The notes below the pieces were generated by a model. The model saw nothing but the letters and a program-made list of their open reading frames with translations. It had not been told where the DNA came from and ran no database searches. This document shows, piece after piece, positions 43,134-53,394 of a DNA stretch of 64,000 nucleotides. Each line of letters starts with the position of its first letter. Within the stretch, counting starts at the first letter, position 1. The DNA is from CAUZIZ01 sp965218775 (GTDB lineage Bacteria; Acidobacteriota; UBA6911; RPQK01; JAJDTT01): contig CBDCLS010000006.1 of the NCBI GenBank assembly GCA_965218775.1, positions 682,001 through 746,000 on the forward strand, written 5' to 3'. A program made the translations under genes and the position numbers.

Positions 43134-44041
43134 GAGCTCGGTACTGGAGCATAATACCCTTCGCGGTGATTCAACTTCAACCCACGCCGCTTTACCCTGA
43201 TTTTGACGGACCGAAAAGAACCGTCTCTTTTCTTGTTGGAAGAGACATATCCAAGACTGTACTGGTTCTTGATCTCCTTGCTGATTTGAGAGAAGGCTTG
43301 GCGCAGTCGTTTGAGGTTTACCTTCGAGTTGTAGAAACGACCGCCTGTAGCCCTGGCGAATTTCTTCAGCTTCCCAAAGTCGGAATCGAAGCGACGGCTC
43401 TTGACTCCGAGCCCATAGATCACGACGTCGTTGATCTGTGAAGTTCGGATCGCTTCCTCTGCCTCGATTGTACTTTGGGTGTCCGCTCCATCGGACAAGA
43501 TGACCAGCACTCTTCGTCCCACTTCCTCACTGAGCAGATCCTTGACGCCCACCCAGATGGCGTCGTACAACTTGGTCGCCCCTCCGGCCCTGATTTCTTG
43601 AAGAGCCTCTTCTAGCAGCGGGATGTCGAAGGTGAAGTCCTGTGCCAGATTGATTTCGCTGTCGAACTGGACAATAGCCGCCATATCCTTGTTTTGGGTC
43701 AGGGTCTGGTGGAGAAACTCGCTGGCTGCTTGCTGCTCGAAGTGCAGTTTGTCTTTGACGCTGCCGCTCGTGTCGACCAGCATCAGGACCGATAGAGGAC
43801 GAGCCTTTTCACCGGTTTCATGGTGGAAGAAATCGATGTTCTGTTTGACCCCGTCCTCGTAGATCTCGAAGTCGTCTCGAGTCAAGTTGCTGATATACCG
43901 ACTACGACGATCTTGAACCGTACACAAGACATCCACCACATCGACGCTGGTGCGAATGGAAGGGCTATCCTGCGTGAGCCCGGCAGCTGTGAGAGGACTC
44001 CAAAGAAAAGCCGCGATCAGGCTCCAGCGGAGTGTGTACAT
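43130..44041 (-). CDS. Secreted VWFA-related acidobacterial domain protein
   Basis: 303 residues with a signal peptide (SLIAAFLWSPLTAAG). The core after residue 25 fits the VWFA-related acidobacterial family (TIGR03436-type): VVDVLCTVQDRRSRYISNLT, RDDFEIYEDGVKQNIDFFHH, and a metal-ion-dependent adhesion site in MLVDTSGSVKDK (DxSxS). GGATKLYDAIWVGV and LVILSDGADTQSTI complete the von Willebrand A fold. The C-terminal NQYSLGYVSSNKKRDGSF is also typical. This type is characteristic of Acidobacteriota and supports the taxonomic guess. Probably a secreted or surface adhesion or scaffold protein. Confidence 0.9.
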   Translation of the reverse strand: MYTLRWSLIAAFLWSPLTAAGLTQDSPSIRTSVDVVDVLCTVQDRRSRYISNLTRDDFEIYEDGVKQNIDFFHHETGEKARPLSVLMLVDTSGSVKDKLHFEQQAASEFLHQTLTQNKDMAAIVQFDSEINLAQDFTFDIPLLEEALQEIRAGGATKLYDAIWVGVKDLLSEEVGRRVLVILSDGADTQSTIEAEEAIRTSQINDVVIYGLGVKSRRFDSDFGKLKKFARATGGRFYNSKVNLKRLRQAFSQISKEIKNQYSLGYVSSNKKRDGSFRSVKIRVKRRGLKLNHREGYYAPVPSS

Positions 44042-44050
44042 GTTGCTTTC

Positions 44051-44140
44051 TCCTTTGCCCTTGCCCTTGCCCTTGCCTTTTCCCTGACCTCATCTTTCGG
44101 CCCGCGTTCGGGCGAGGGCAAAGGCAAAGGCAAGGACAAG
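44051..44140. repeat. Hexamer-built hairpin repeat, copy D
   Basis: The left arm (44051-44085) is four or five CCCTTG hexamers plus CCTTTT. The right arm (44112-44140) is GGGCAAAGGCAAAGGCAAGG, with a 26-base spacer. It is between the DUF1189-like gene stop and the VWFA gene start on the minus strand, the same context as copy B. Confidence 0.78.
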
Positions 44141-44158
44141 GCGATGAGCAGGCTACAT

Positions 44159-44968
44159 CTAACTCTCCTCCACACACTTGGTAGTGGCCATATAGGTATA
44201 GATCGCGGTGGTAGTCAAAGTGATCAGTTCCAGAGGGGGGATTACCAAACCAGTGATAGACACACCGAGATCGATGATCAGGGCCGGAGTCAGGCTGAAG
44301 ACGGCAATGGTGAGATAGAAGCGGAAAGGGAAGCGGACCTTGTAACGGGAAGTCACTGACATGGCCAGCAGTGAGAACAATAGCGCCATAATGAGCTTCA
44401 ATGTGAAGGTCGCGAAGAGGAAGATAAAGCAGGCGATAGGAAAGTAGGCCCATTTGGTCAGGTTGATCCACTCCCTGAGTTGCTGTTGTCCGACCTCGAA
44501 GGAACCGTAATCGGCCCAGAAAAGCGTTTGTGTGATTCCCTGCTGCCGCAACAAGAGTGCGTCTTTGGTGAGCAAGACGGAAGGATCACCGAAGCTGTCC
44601 AGGTCGAGGTGGATGCCGGTGGTGTCGAAGACGAAGGTGACGGAGGTTTCGCCCCAATATGTCCTGACCAGAGGTTGTTCTGCCTCGATCCTGAGTTCAC
44701 CTTCTTCCACCGCCAGGGGTGGGACATTCTCTTCGAGCCAGAGGGTAAAGTCCTGGAATGTAGATGCATAATGCCAGGCATAGCTGAGGGTCAGGATGAC
44801 TGCCGCGTGGCAGGCGAGATAGAACAGATAGAGGAGTGTCCGGTGCAGGGGCTGTTCCAGAACAGTACGGTAGAAGGGGAATTCGGTGACCGACCAGTAC
44901 GCCTTGCGGTAGAAGCCCAGGATCCCTGAGGTGGGGGAATCGGTGCCGCCTTGCGGAGATTCAAGCAT
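44159..44968 (-). CDS. DUF1189-like integral membrane protein
   Basis: 269 residues. The N-terminus FYRKAYWSVTEFPFYRTVLE and the two-part layout match DUF1189: a first membrane segment (LLYLFYLACHAAVILTLSYA), an extracytoplasmic domain of about 100 residues, then four further segments (YFPIACFIFLFATFTLKLIM, ALLFSLLAMSV, YLTIAVFSLTPALIIDLGVS, ELITLTTTAIYTYMA). The family has no established function. It lies upstream of the VWFA gene on the same strand, separated by hairpin D. Confidence 0.75.
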   Translation of the reverse strand: MLESPQGGTDSPTSGILGFYRKAYWSVTEFPFYRTVLEQPLHRTLLYLFYLACHAAVILTLSYAWHYASTFQDFTLWLEENVPPLAVEEGELRIEAEQPLVRTYWGETSVTFVFDTTGIHLDLDSFGDPSVLLTKDALLLRQQGITQTLFWADYGSFEVGQQQLREWINLTKWAYFPIACFIFLFATFTLKLIMALLFSLLAMSVTSRYKVRFPFRFYLTIAVFSLTPALIIDLGVSITGLVIPPLELITLTTTAIYTYMATTKCVEES

Positions 44969-45046
44969 GTCTAGCGGCTTTTCGGCACCTTGATACGGGG
45001 TGAAATCAAGGCCGGAGACTAAGTACCGTCTTTACGAAATGCGGTA

Positions 45047-45322
45047 CTAGTACCATGTCACACATGTAGTGTCGGGTTTGTGGCGAGCGCGACGGCGTCG
45101 AGGGCGCGAAACGACGACGACGCGATGTTTTTCATCGTGGAGGAGGAGAGACAAAGCCATCGGCCCGTCCCGTCGCCACCCACAGGGCAGACGGGGGTTG
45201 CGGACGATCTCTGTGTTGGTCGTCGTCGAAGATGGCCAAGCATCGTCTTCCTCCTCCCGCCTTGATCTCGCCTCGCAAGCCCCATCTGCAAACCCGCCGC
45301 TACATGTGTGACATGGTACTAG
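45047..45322. repeat. Miniature inverted-repeat element 1 with CTAG flanks
   Basis: TACCATGTCACACATGTAG (45051-45069) is exactly inverted at the right end (45300-45318). CTAG flanks both sides (45047-45050, 45319-45322). The core shares long blocks with element 2 at 46038-46294 (for example TTTGTGGCGAGCGCGACGGC). It has no coding capacity. The right CTAG supplies the TAG stop of the zinc-ribbon protein gene. Confidence 0.85.
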
Positions 45323-46026
45323 GAGCCGGCGTAGTAGAGTATCCGGTTGCAGCTTTCACAGGTGACGATGTTGTGGCTGGCCTTTACTTCGGTAAAGAGT
45401 TGGGGCCGCAGCCGAACATTGCAAGCCTGGCAGGATTGGTCTGTCACTGCCACCAAGGCCACTCCGTCCCTTGCGGAGGCTATTCTGCGGTACTGTTCCA
45501 GCAGCGACTTGGGAATCTGTTTTTCCACCAGGTTTCGCTGGTTCTGGAAATCGGCAACTTGACTCTCGGATTCAGAGACGAAGGACTCCAACGCTTGCCT
45601 TCTCGCCGACACCTGAGCCGTTCTTTCCTTTAGCTGTTTCTGGGCCTGCTCGGCCCGCTGCTCCAGTTCATCCATCCTCATCATGTGTTCGAGGATCTCA
45701 TCCTCATTAGCGGAAATCGCTCCCTCGGTATTGGAGATCTCGTGCAGCATCGCCTGGTACTCGCGATTGGTCTTTACATCCATGAGCTGATCCTTGTACT
45801 TGGACAGCTGTTCTCGCAGCAATTCGACGGCACCTTCAAGTTCTCTCCGATCCTTGGCGGCTTGATTGATCTGTTCTTGGATCTGTTCCAGGTTCTCGGT
45901 GCTGTCTTCGAGGCTGAGGCTGGCGCCTTCAATTTGGCCGGGAACTTCCTCGACTCTTCGCTGAATCTGACCGATCTTGATGTCCAGTTCCTGCAGTTCG
46001 ACGAGTCCCTGCAATTCAGAATTCAA
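45319..46026 (-). CDS. Zinc-ribbon coiled-coil protein (C4-type, CT398/CdsZ-like)
   Basis: 235 residues from TTG 46026. The first 150 residues are a long coiled coil (LVELQELDIKIGQIQRRVEE, then the repeated heptads). The C-terminus has the zinc ribbon QSCQACNVRLRP ... IVTCESCNRILYY with four cysteines. Family members are proposed RNA- or secretion-linked factors. A longer frame to 46344 exists, but its first 106 residues are encoded by the inserted repeat 46038-46294 and its flank, so I reject it. TTG is the only start preserving the family N-terminus. The stop TAG lies in the CTAG flank of element 1. Downstream of rpoD and the tRNA. Confidence 0.75.
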   Translation of the reverse strand: MNSELQGLVELQELDIKIGQIQRRVEEVPGQIEGASLSLEDSTENLEQIQEQINQAAKDRRELEGAVELLREQLSKYKDQLMDVKTNREYQAMLHEISNTEGAISANEDEILEHMMRMDELEQRAEQAQKQLKERTAQVSARRQALESFVSESESQVADFQNQRNLVEKQIPKSLLEQYRRIASARDGVALVAVTDQSCQACNVRLRPQLFTEVKASHNIVTCESCNRILYYAGS

Positions 46027-46037
46027 GCTACTGTTCC

Positions 46038-46294
46038 GTCCCAAAAATACGATGAGGTTTGTGGCGAGCGCGACGGCGTCGAGTTCGCGAAGCGACGACG
46101 TACTCGATGCCTCGTATCTTGGAGGAGGAGCGACAAAGAAATCGGCCCGTCCCGTCGCCACCCGGAGGGCAGATGGGGGTTGTGGATGATCTCTGCGTTG
46201 GTCGTCGTCGAAGATGGCCAAGCATCGGCTGCCTCCTCCTGCCTCGATCTCGCCTCGCAAGCCCCATCTGCAAACCTCATGGTACTTATGGGAC
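46038..46294. repeat. Miniature inverted-repeat element 2, inserted at the zinc-ribbon gene start
   Basis: The ends GTCCCAAAAATACGATGAGG and the complement of CCTCATGGTACTTATGGGAC pair over 27 bases with 5 mismatches. The core is homologous to element 1, but the outer 20 bases are unrelated to its ends. It sits 12 bp before the presumed TTG start of the zinc-ribbon gene and would replace its leader. Confidence 0.75.
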
Positions 46295-46355
46295 GACCAA
46301 ATCCCAATGCTGGGCAGAATCCCCGGGTCGAATGGTACTGCCAAGAATTGGTGAT

Positions 46356-46429
46356 TGGGCCCAGTAGGACTCGAACCTACGACCCTCTGATTATGAGTCA
46401 GACGCTCTAACCAACTGAGCTATGGGCCC
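46356..46429 (-). tRNA. tRNA with CAU anticodon, probably tRNA-Ile2 (lysidine type)
   Basis: 74 bases with no encoded CCA. The acceptor stem GGGCCCA pairs with TGGGCCC and discriminator A. The D arm is AGCTCAGTTGGTTAGAGC, the anticodon loop CTCATAA gives CAU, and the T arm is GTAGGTTCGAGTCCTAC. The C4-G69 and C5-G68 pairs, and the T arm resembling the Bacillus Ile2 gene, favour the TilS-modified isoleucine tRNA over elongator Met. The amino-acid identity is inferred. It lies between rpoD and the zinc-ribbon gene. Confidence 0.9.
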
Positions 46430-46533
46430 ATGGTTTTTTTAGCAGGCACTCGCAACGGCGCCCGCAGCCAGTCAGCGGCCGGTATCTTGCCAGATGACAC
46501 CTGATACGGAGATCTGAGCCGGCTCTCCCCCCC

Positions 46534-46564
46534 AAAAAAAAAGGGCGTTTCGAGAACGCCCTTT
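46534..46564 (-). terminator. Rho-independent terminator after rpoD
   Basis: On the minus strand, AAAGGGCGTT, a short loop and AACGCCCTTT form a 10-bp stem followed by a run of T. It lies directly after the rpoD stop codon. Confidence 0.9.
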
Positions 46565-46565
46565 G

Positions 46566-48287
<1,722 letters not shown>

Positions 48288-48307
48288 GCCTCCGAATTCC
48301 CTTGCTA

Positions 48308-50071
48308 TTATACAGAATTAACTTGCAGCTTCTTCCGGATCTCCTCTTTTCTCAGAAGAAGCTCTTCGAGTGTGGCCGAATCCGCTCCACTTTGTTCCTC
48401 GTCTCTGATCCTTTCCTGGATCTCACGGCTCAGGTATTCGAAGTGTTTTCGTTTTAGCGCCTGAATGCTGCTGGAAACGATCTCCTGAGAGAGAGGCTCA
48501 TAGCTGGACCCGAAAGCTAGCTTCTCGACTTGGGCCATCTCTGCCTCGTCGAGAAGGGGTCTGAGTTTGGCGACAGAGATCTCATCCTCTTCCGCTCTCA
48601 ACTTGAAGATCGCCTCGAAGACCTTTTGTGCCTGCATCCCCTTGAACCAGTCTGGTTCCACGCTTTGAAACACAAGTTGTGAGTAGTCCTTCTCCAGCGA
48701 TGCCCAGATCACTGTCTTTTCGGCTGGCGTTAAAGGTTCCGTACTGGAGGGCTGCGGCGACGTCAGAACGCGCTCTCTGGCTCGAGGTCTGGTCCTTCGC
48801 ATTTCCGACAAAATCAGATTCTCATCGAGGCGCAGTCTAGAAGCCACGCGCGCTACGTACTCCGCGCGCTCGATTTGATTGGGTAGTCGTATCAGGTGAG
48901 GAAGGATTTGACGAACAATCTCTTGTTTACCCTGGGGACTGGAGGGGTCCGCTTGTTGCCCGGTGAGGTAGGACAATATGAAGTCGATATAGGGTGTCGC
49001 CGAATCCAGTTTTTCCCGGTAGGCCTCCGCCCCTTCGTTTCGAAGAAAGCTGTCAGGGTCCTGTCCAGTGGTGAGCTCAAGGATGTTTAAATCGAAACCC
49101 TGATCCAGGAAAAGGTCTATGGAACGCATTGTTGCACTCATCCCAGCGGAATCAGGGTCGTAGCTGACAATGACTTTGCGGGTGTAGTGTCCCAGCAGTT
49201 TGACCTGGCCAGCTGTCAGACTCGTGCCCAGCGAAGCCACCACGTTCCGAAAGCCAAACTGAAAAGGGACGACGCAGTCAAAATAACCCTCGACCAGGAT
49301 GGCACAACTCTCTCTCCGGATCTCCATCCGAGTTGTATCCAGAGCATAAAGGTTGCTGCCCTTGCTGTAAAGGATCGTCTCGGGGGAGTTCAGGTACTTG
49401 GGAACTCCGTCGCCCAGGATTCTTCCGCCGAATGCGATGGCTCTTCCACTCAAGTCACGAATAGGAAAAATGATGCGTTGGCGAAAGCGCTCATAGTGTT
49501 GTCCGCCCTGACCCTCTTTGATCAGGCCGCAGGCAAGCAACTCCTTTTCCTTGAAGCCAAGGTCATTGAGATGACGTCCCAGTTGGCCCCCGCCAGGAGC
49601 ATAGCCTAGACCGAACTGCTCCTGAGTGGATGTCTCGATTTGCCGTTTCTGCAGGTAGAGACGAGACTCCCTTGCCGCCGGCGAGTTTTGCAGACAGCGG
49701 GAGAAGAAGTCGGATGCCGCTTCCATGATCTTGTGATGCCGTTTTCGCTGCTTGGCTTCGGCATTCTCGCTCTCGCCTCGCTGGGGTAGGGTGACTCCCG
49801 TTCGGTCAGCCAGAAACTCGACAGATTCGTAGAACCCGATATTTTCGATGAGCATCACGAACTTGAAGACATCTCCACCCACACCGCAGCCAAAACACTT
49901 GAAGATCTGCTTATTCTCACTGACCAGGAAAGAAGGTGTCTTCTCGTGGTGAAAGGGGCACAGCCCAGCGTGGTTGGTGCCACTCTTTCTTAGTTGAACG
50001 TATCCGCCTACCAGGTCAATGATGCTGAGGCTGTTCCGGATCTGTTGAAGTAACTGGTCATCGAATCTCAT
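48308..50071 (-). CDS. dnaG: DNA primase
   Basis: 587 residues. The CHC2 zinc finger is CPFHHEKTPSFLVSENKQIF then KCFGCGVGGDVFKF near residues 40-75. The TOPRIM core has ILVEGYFDCVVPFQFGFRNV and VIVSYDPDSAGMSA with its acidic residues. A C-terminal helicase-binding region is shorter and less conserved. It makes RNA primers at the replication fork. It lies 24 bp after mutS2 and just before rpoD on the same strand. Confidence 0.98.
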   Translation of the reverse strand: MRFDDQLLQQIRNSLSIIDLVGGYVQLRKSGTNHAGLCPFHHEKTPSFLVSENKQIFKCFGCGVGGDVFKFVMLIENIGFYESVEFLADRTGVTLPQRGESENAEAKQRKRHHKIMEAASDFFSRCLQNSPAARESRLYLQKRQIETSTQEQFGLGYAPGGGQLGRHLNDLGFKEKELLACGLIKEGQGGQHYERFRQRIIFPIRDLSGRAIAFGGRILGDGVPKYLNSPETILYSKGSNLYALDTTRMEIRRESCAILVEGYFDCVVPFQFGFRNVVASLGTSLTAGQVKLLGHYTRKVIVSYDPDSAGMSATMRSIDLFLDQGFDLNILELTTGQDPDSFLRNEGAEAYREKLDSATPYIDFILSYLTGQQADPSSPQGKQEIVRQILPHLIRLPNQIERAEYVARVASRLRLDENLILSEMRRTRPRARERVLTSPQPSSTEPLTPAEKTVIWASLEKDYSQLVFQSVEPDWFKGMQAQKVFEAIFKLRAEEDEISVAKLRPLLDEAEMAQVEKLAFGSSYEPLSQEIVSSSIQALKRKHFEYLSREIQERIRDEEQSGADSATLEELLLRKEEIRKKLQVNSV

Positions 50072-50095
50072 GACGCTCTTTCATGCCCGGTGGAT

Positions 50096-52411
50096 TCAAA
50101 GTAGCTCGACCACCGTCACGCCGCCCTCGACGCGGGTGTCCTGAACCTGGGGGTGTTCTCCCAGGAATTCTCCCAGGGCTGCCTTGAGTTTTCCCGTACC
50201 GAAACCGTGAATAATGCGCACCGCTGAGAGCTGGGAGAGTAAAGCCCGATCAAGGAACTTGTCAGTTTTTGCCAGTGCCTCTTCCACCCTGAGTCCGATC
50301 AGGTTCAATTCTGATTGCACCTCTTCTACCACATCCAGCGTCACGTTGGGGGGAAGTGTTCTCGATTCTTGCTGCGGAGGTTTTTCCAACTGGTCCAGGG
50401 ACGTGGAGACACGCTTTCCTTCGATATCAATCACGGCTTCCCCGTTTTCGAGTGCCACTACGACGCCGGGTTTCCGGAAGAAAGTATGAAAAACACGGTT
50501 TCCCTTGGATAGCTCTAGAGGAGCCGCGGCCGGTTTGGGTCCTCGGGTCTGGTTCGCCATCTTTTGACGAAACGCTTCTCTCAACCGGGCCTGTTGGCTT
50601 TGCGCTTCCCGCCTGAGGCGTCGAGCCTCAGTCTGATCCTGCAACTTTCTAATGAAGTTCCCAGTTTCCAGCTTGAACTGGTTGGCCCATTCTCCTAACA
50701 GGCGTTCAAGTTCGTTCTGCCGTTTCTGCTCATTTCTCTCAAAGGCCTGATCGAGCTGCTCTTCCTTCGATTTGAGCGATGCCGATTGACGGCGCAGCTC
50801 CTCCGTGTCCTCACGCTGCCGGGCCAATTCGGTTCGCAGATGCTCCAAATACCGCTCTGTCTGGAGCTCGGTCGGATCGAGCAACTGGCGGGCCCGATCA
50901 ACCAGCTCCCGGGAGAGGCCTAGCTGCCCGGCGATCTCCAAGCCGCTGCTTTCACCGGCAAGACCGAATTCCAGCTCATAGGTCGGTTTCAAGTCCAACG
51001 GATCGAGAAGAACGCTTGCGTTCACGATTCCCGGAGTGCTGGAAGCGAATTGCTTGACGGCCGAATGGTGGGTTGTGGCGGCTAGCAGGCTAGACCGTTT
51101 CGAGAAGAACTCGATGATAGCGATACTCAAAGCCGAGCCGTGAACTGGATCGGTCCCCGTGCCCAGTTCGTCCAGAAGAATGAGGCTGGAAGGACCGACC
51201 TGTTCAATGATGCTGCGCAATCGCACGATATGGGCCGAAAAGGTACTCAGCTTCTGAGAAATAGACTGGTGATCTCCAATGTCTGCCAGTACCTGATCCA
51301 GGATTGGAATCTGGGCGTCCGTAGCGGGTACCGGTAGGCTCGAAAGCGCCATCACCGCCAGGAGTCCTATCGTCTTAAGAGCCAGGGTCTTGCCTCCTGT
51401 ATTGGGTCCACTGATTACCAGGACCCTTTGGCCAGAAGTTAGCTGAACCGAAATCGGCACTACCTCTTCGTCGCCCAACGTCTCCAGCAGGAGGGGATGG
51501 CGTGCATCCTGAAGGGTCAGCTGGTTGGACTCAGCGAGTTGTGGTGAAACGCATCGGTATCTGTTGGAGAACTCGGCAATCGCAAAAGAGGCATCCACTT
51601 TCGCAAGGATCTCTACGGTGGCACCAAGCGACTCCTGATGGATTCTGAGGTCGTCGCTGAGGCGAAGCAGGATCCTACGAATGATTTCCTGTTCCTGGTC
51701 CTGGTAGTAGATGCACTGGTTGTTGAGGGTTATCTCGGGCAGGGGTTCGATGAACAGCGTCGCTCCAGAGGAACTGGTGGTATGGACGACACCGGGAAAC
51801 TCCTTTTGGTGTTCGCTTCTGACGGGCAAGACAAAGCGGTGGTTCCTGAGCGTAAGGAAGGGCTCATCAATCAGATACTTTGCCTTGGGACCGTTCAAGT
51901 AGCGGTTGAGCTGCTGCTGGACTCTTTTTCGGGCTTCAGTCTGCTTTTTGCGAGCGTTGGCAAGCTGAGGGTCCGCGTCGTCACGCACCTCCCCCTTGGA
52001 AGTCAAGACTCGCTCAATCCGGTCGACCAAGACCCCGAGATCCGGAATTGGATCCAGCATTCGGCGAAGCTGGGGCCAGCGATCCTTTTTCAGAGCGCTG
52101 CTTAAACCCTGGCCCGTCTTCAGGATCTGGAGTAGGTCCAGAAACTCGCTTGGGTCCAGGATTTGGCCCTGAACGGCCAGGCTGGCAAGTAGCGGTCGAG
52201 AATCTGGTAGGGCTCGGAAACTGGGCCGCGTCTGCTCGGCAATGTATGCTGCGGATTCTGCAATTGACGCGAGCCCGTCCTCGATCACAGCGCGGTCGGT
52301 CGAAGGTCTGATGCCAGAGATGGCCGTCTTGCCCTCAGGGCTGTGGGCGAACCTTTCCAGAATCGCCAGGACGCTGGGAAACTCGAGCAGCGAAAGAGTC
52401 TCTTGGTCCAT
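50096..52411 (-). CDS. mutS2: MutS2 family ATPase/endonuclease
   Basis: 771 residues. MutS core helices come first. The ATPase has the Walker A GPNTGGKTLALKTIGLLAVM near residue 335, Walker B LILLDELGTGTDPVHGSALS, and ATTHHSAVKQFASSTPGIVN. A long coiled coil at about 510-620 follows, and a C-terminal Smr nuclease domain (LIGLRVEEALAKTDKFL, VRIIHGFGTGKLKAALGEFL). MutS2 acts on recombination intermediates and, in some bacteria, collided ribosomes. The gap of about 210 bp to larB upstream holds no recognised gene and may carry the promoter. Confidence 0.97.
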   Translation of the reverse strand: MDQETLSLLEFPSVLAILERFAHSPEGKTAISGIRPSTDRAVIEDGLASIAESAAYIAEQTRPSFRALPDSRPLLASLAVQGQILDPSEFLDLLQILKTGQGLSSALKKDRWPQLRRMLDPIPDLGVLVDRIERVLTSKGEVRDDADPQLANARKKQTEARKRVQQQLNRYLNGPKAKYLIDEPFLTLRNHRFVLPVRSEHQKEFPGVVHTTSSSGATLFIEPLPEITLNNQCIYYQDQEQEIIRRILLRLSDDLRIHQESLGATVEILAKVDASFAIAEFSNRYRCVSPQLAESNQLTLQDARHPLLLETLGDEEVVPISVQLTSGQRVLVISGPNTGGKTLALKTIGLLAVMALSSLPVPATDAQIPILDQVLADIGDHQSISQKLSTFSAHIVRLRSIIEQVGPSSLILLDELGTGTDPVHGSALSIAIIEFFSKRSSLLAATTHHSAVKQFASSTPGIVNASVLLDPLDLKPTYELEFGLAGESSGLEIAGQLGLSRELVDRARQLLDPTELQTERYLEHLRTELARQREDTEELRRQSASLKSKEEQLDQAFERNEQKRQNELERLLGEWANQFKLETGNFIRKLQDQTEARRLRREAQSQQARLREAFRQKMANQTRGPKPAAAPLELSKGNRVFHTFFRKPGVVVALENGEAVIDIEGKRVSTSLDQLEKPPQQESRTLPPNVTLDVVEEVQSELNLIGLRVEEALAKTDKFLDRALLSQLSAVRIIHGFGTGKLKAALGEFLGEHPQVQDTRVEGGVTVVELL

Positions 52412-52623
52412 GGGATACTCGGACTCGAACTGGTTGAAGGTTACAAGTTGCGGTTACGCGCTGGATCGTTCTGGAAAAAAACTTCGCCACCGGCCAGGTT
52501 GGATGATTCAGCTGAAAACGCCAGCTCCGCTTACTCCCCGGAACTGGGGTGTTATTGCTGACATTCAGCCCCATGCGCGGCTGTGTTTTGCTCTTACATC
52601 TATAGATGCCTTTCCTCAGCGAC

Positions 52624-53394
52624 CTAGGACTTGTGACCTGCGACTCTTTCCCGATTGATCAGGCTCGCAACATACCCGGCACCGAAACCGTTATCGATAT
52701 TGACCACGGCCACACTGCTGGCGCAGCTGTTGAGCATGCTCAACAGGGCGGCGAGTCCGCCGAAGGAGGCACCGTAGCCCACGCTGGTGGGCACTGCGAT
52801 GATGGGTAGATCTACGAGTCCACCGACCACGCTGGGGAGGGCCCCCTCCATGCCTGCGACCACGATGGCGACGGTACACGAGTCCAAGAGCTTCCGCTGA
52901 CTCAGAATACGGTGTAGGCCAGCCACCCCGACGTCATAGCAGGGCAGGGCTTCGTTTCCCATGATTCGGGCGGTAACGAGTGCCTCCTCGGCAACGGGAA
53001 TATCCGCGGTGCCGGCGGCGAGAACTGCGATTTTGCCTCTACCCAATGAGTAGGGCTCACCGACCACAGTCAATGTCCCACTATCAGGATAGTAGGACAC
53101 CTCGTCGTAGGCCCGCTTCATGTGCTCGGCCACTTTTTCGCTGGCTGACGTGATCAGCAGGTTGGGGTGCTTCTTCAAGATCGCTGTTGCAATCCCACCA
53201 ACCTGCTCGGTGGTCTTGCCCCGGCCGAAGATGACCTCGGGAAAGCCGTGGCGGAGGCCACGGTGATGGTCCACCTTGGCGAACTCGAGGTCCTCGTAGG
53301 GAAGGTCGTGTAGAAGTTCTAGGACTGCTTCTTCATCGAGTGCACCTTCTTTGAAATCGCGGAGCGCCTTACGGAGGACGTGGGCCGTCGTCAT
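52624..53394 (-). CDS. larB: LarB-type nickel-pincer cofactor biosynthesis protein
   Basis: 256 residues. The N-terminus has LRHGFPEVIFGRGKTTEQVG, and the C-terminal PurE-like part has AVLAAGTADIPVAEEALVTA, GVAGLHRILSQRKLLDS, AIVVAGMEGALPSVVGGLVD and AVPTSVGYGASFGGLAALLS. LarB carboxylates and hydrolyses nicotinic acid adenine dinucleotide in making the nickel-pincer cofactor of lactate racemase. No larC or larE is in the window. The start overlaps the pnp stop by one base (TAATG), so translation is likely coupled, an unusual location. Confidence 0.92.
   Translation of the reverse strand: MTTAHVLRKALRDFKEGALDEEAVLELLHDLPYEDLEFAKVDHHRGLRHGFPEVIFGRGKTTEQVGGIATAILKKHPNLLITSASEKVAEHMKRAYDEVSYYPDSGTLTVVGEPYSLGRGKIAVLAAGTADIPVAEEALVTARIMGNEALPCYDVGVAGLHRILSQRKLLDSCTVAIVVAGMEGALPSVVGGLVDLPIIAVPTSVGYGASFGGLAALLSMLNSCASSVAVVNIDNGFGAGYVASLINRERVAGHKS

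Noticed and set aside
46027..46344. N-terminal extension of the zinc-ribbon protein
   Set aside because: Most of it is translated from the inserted repeat element.
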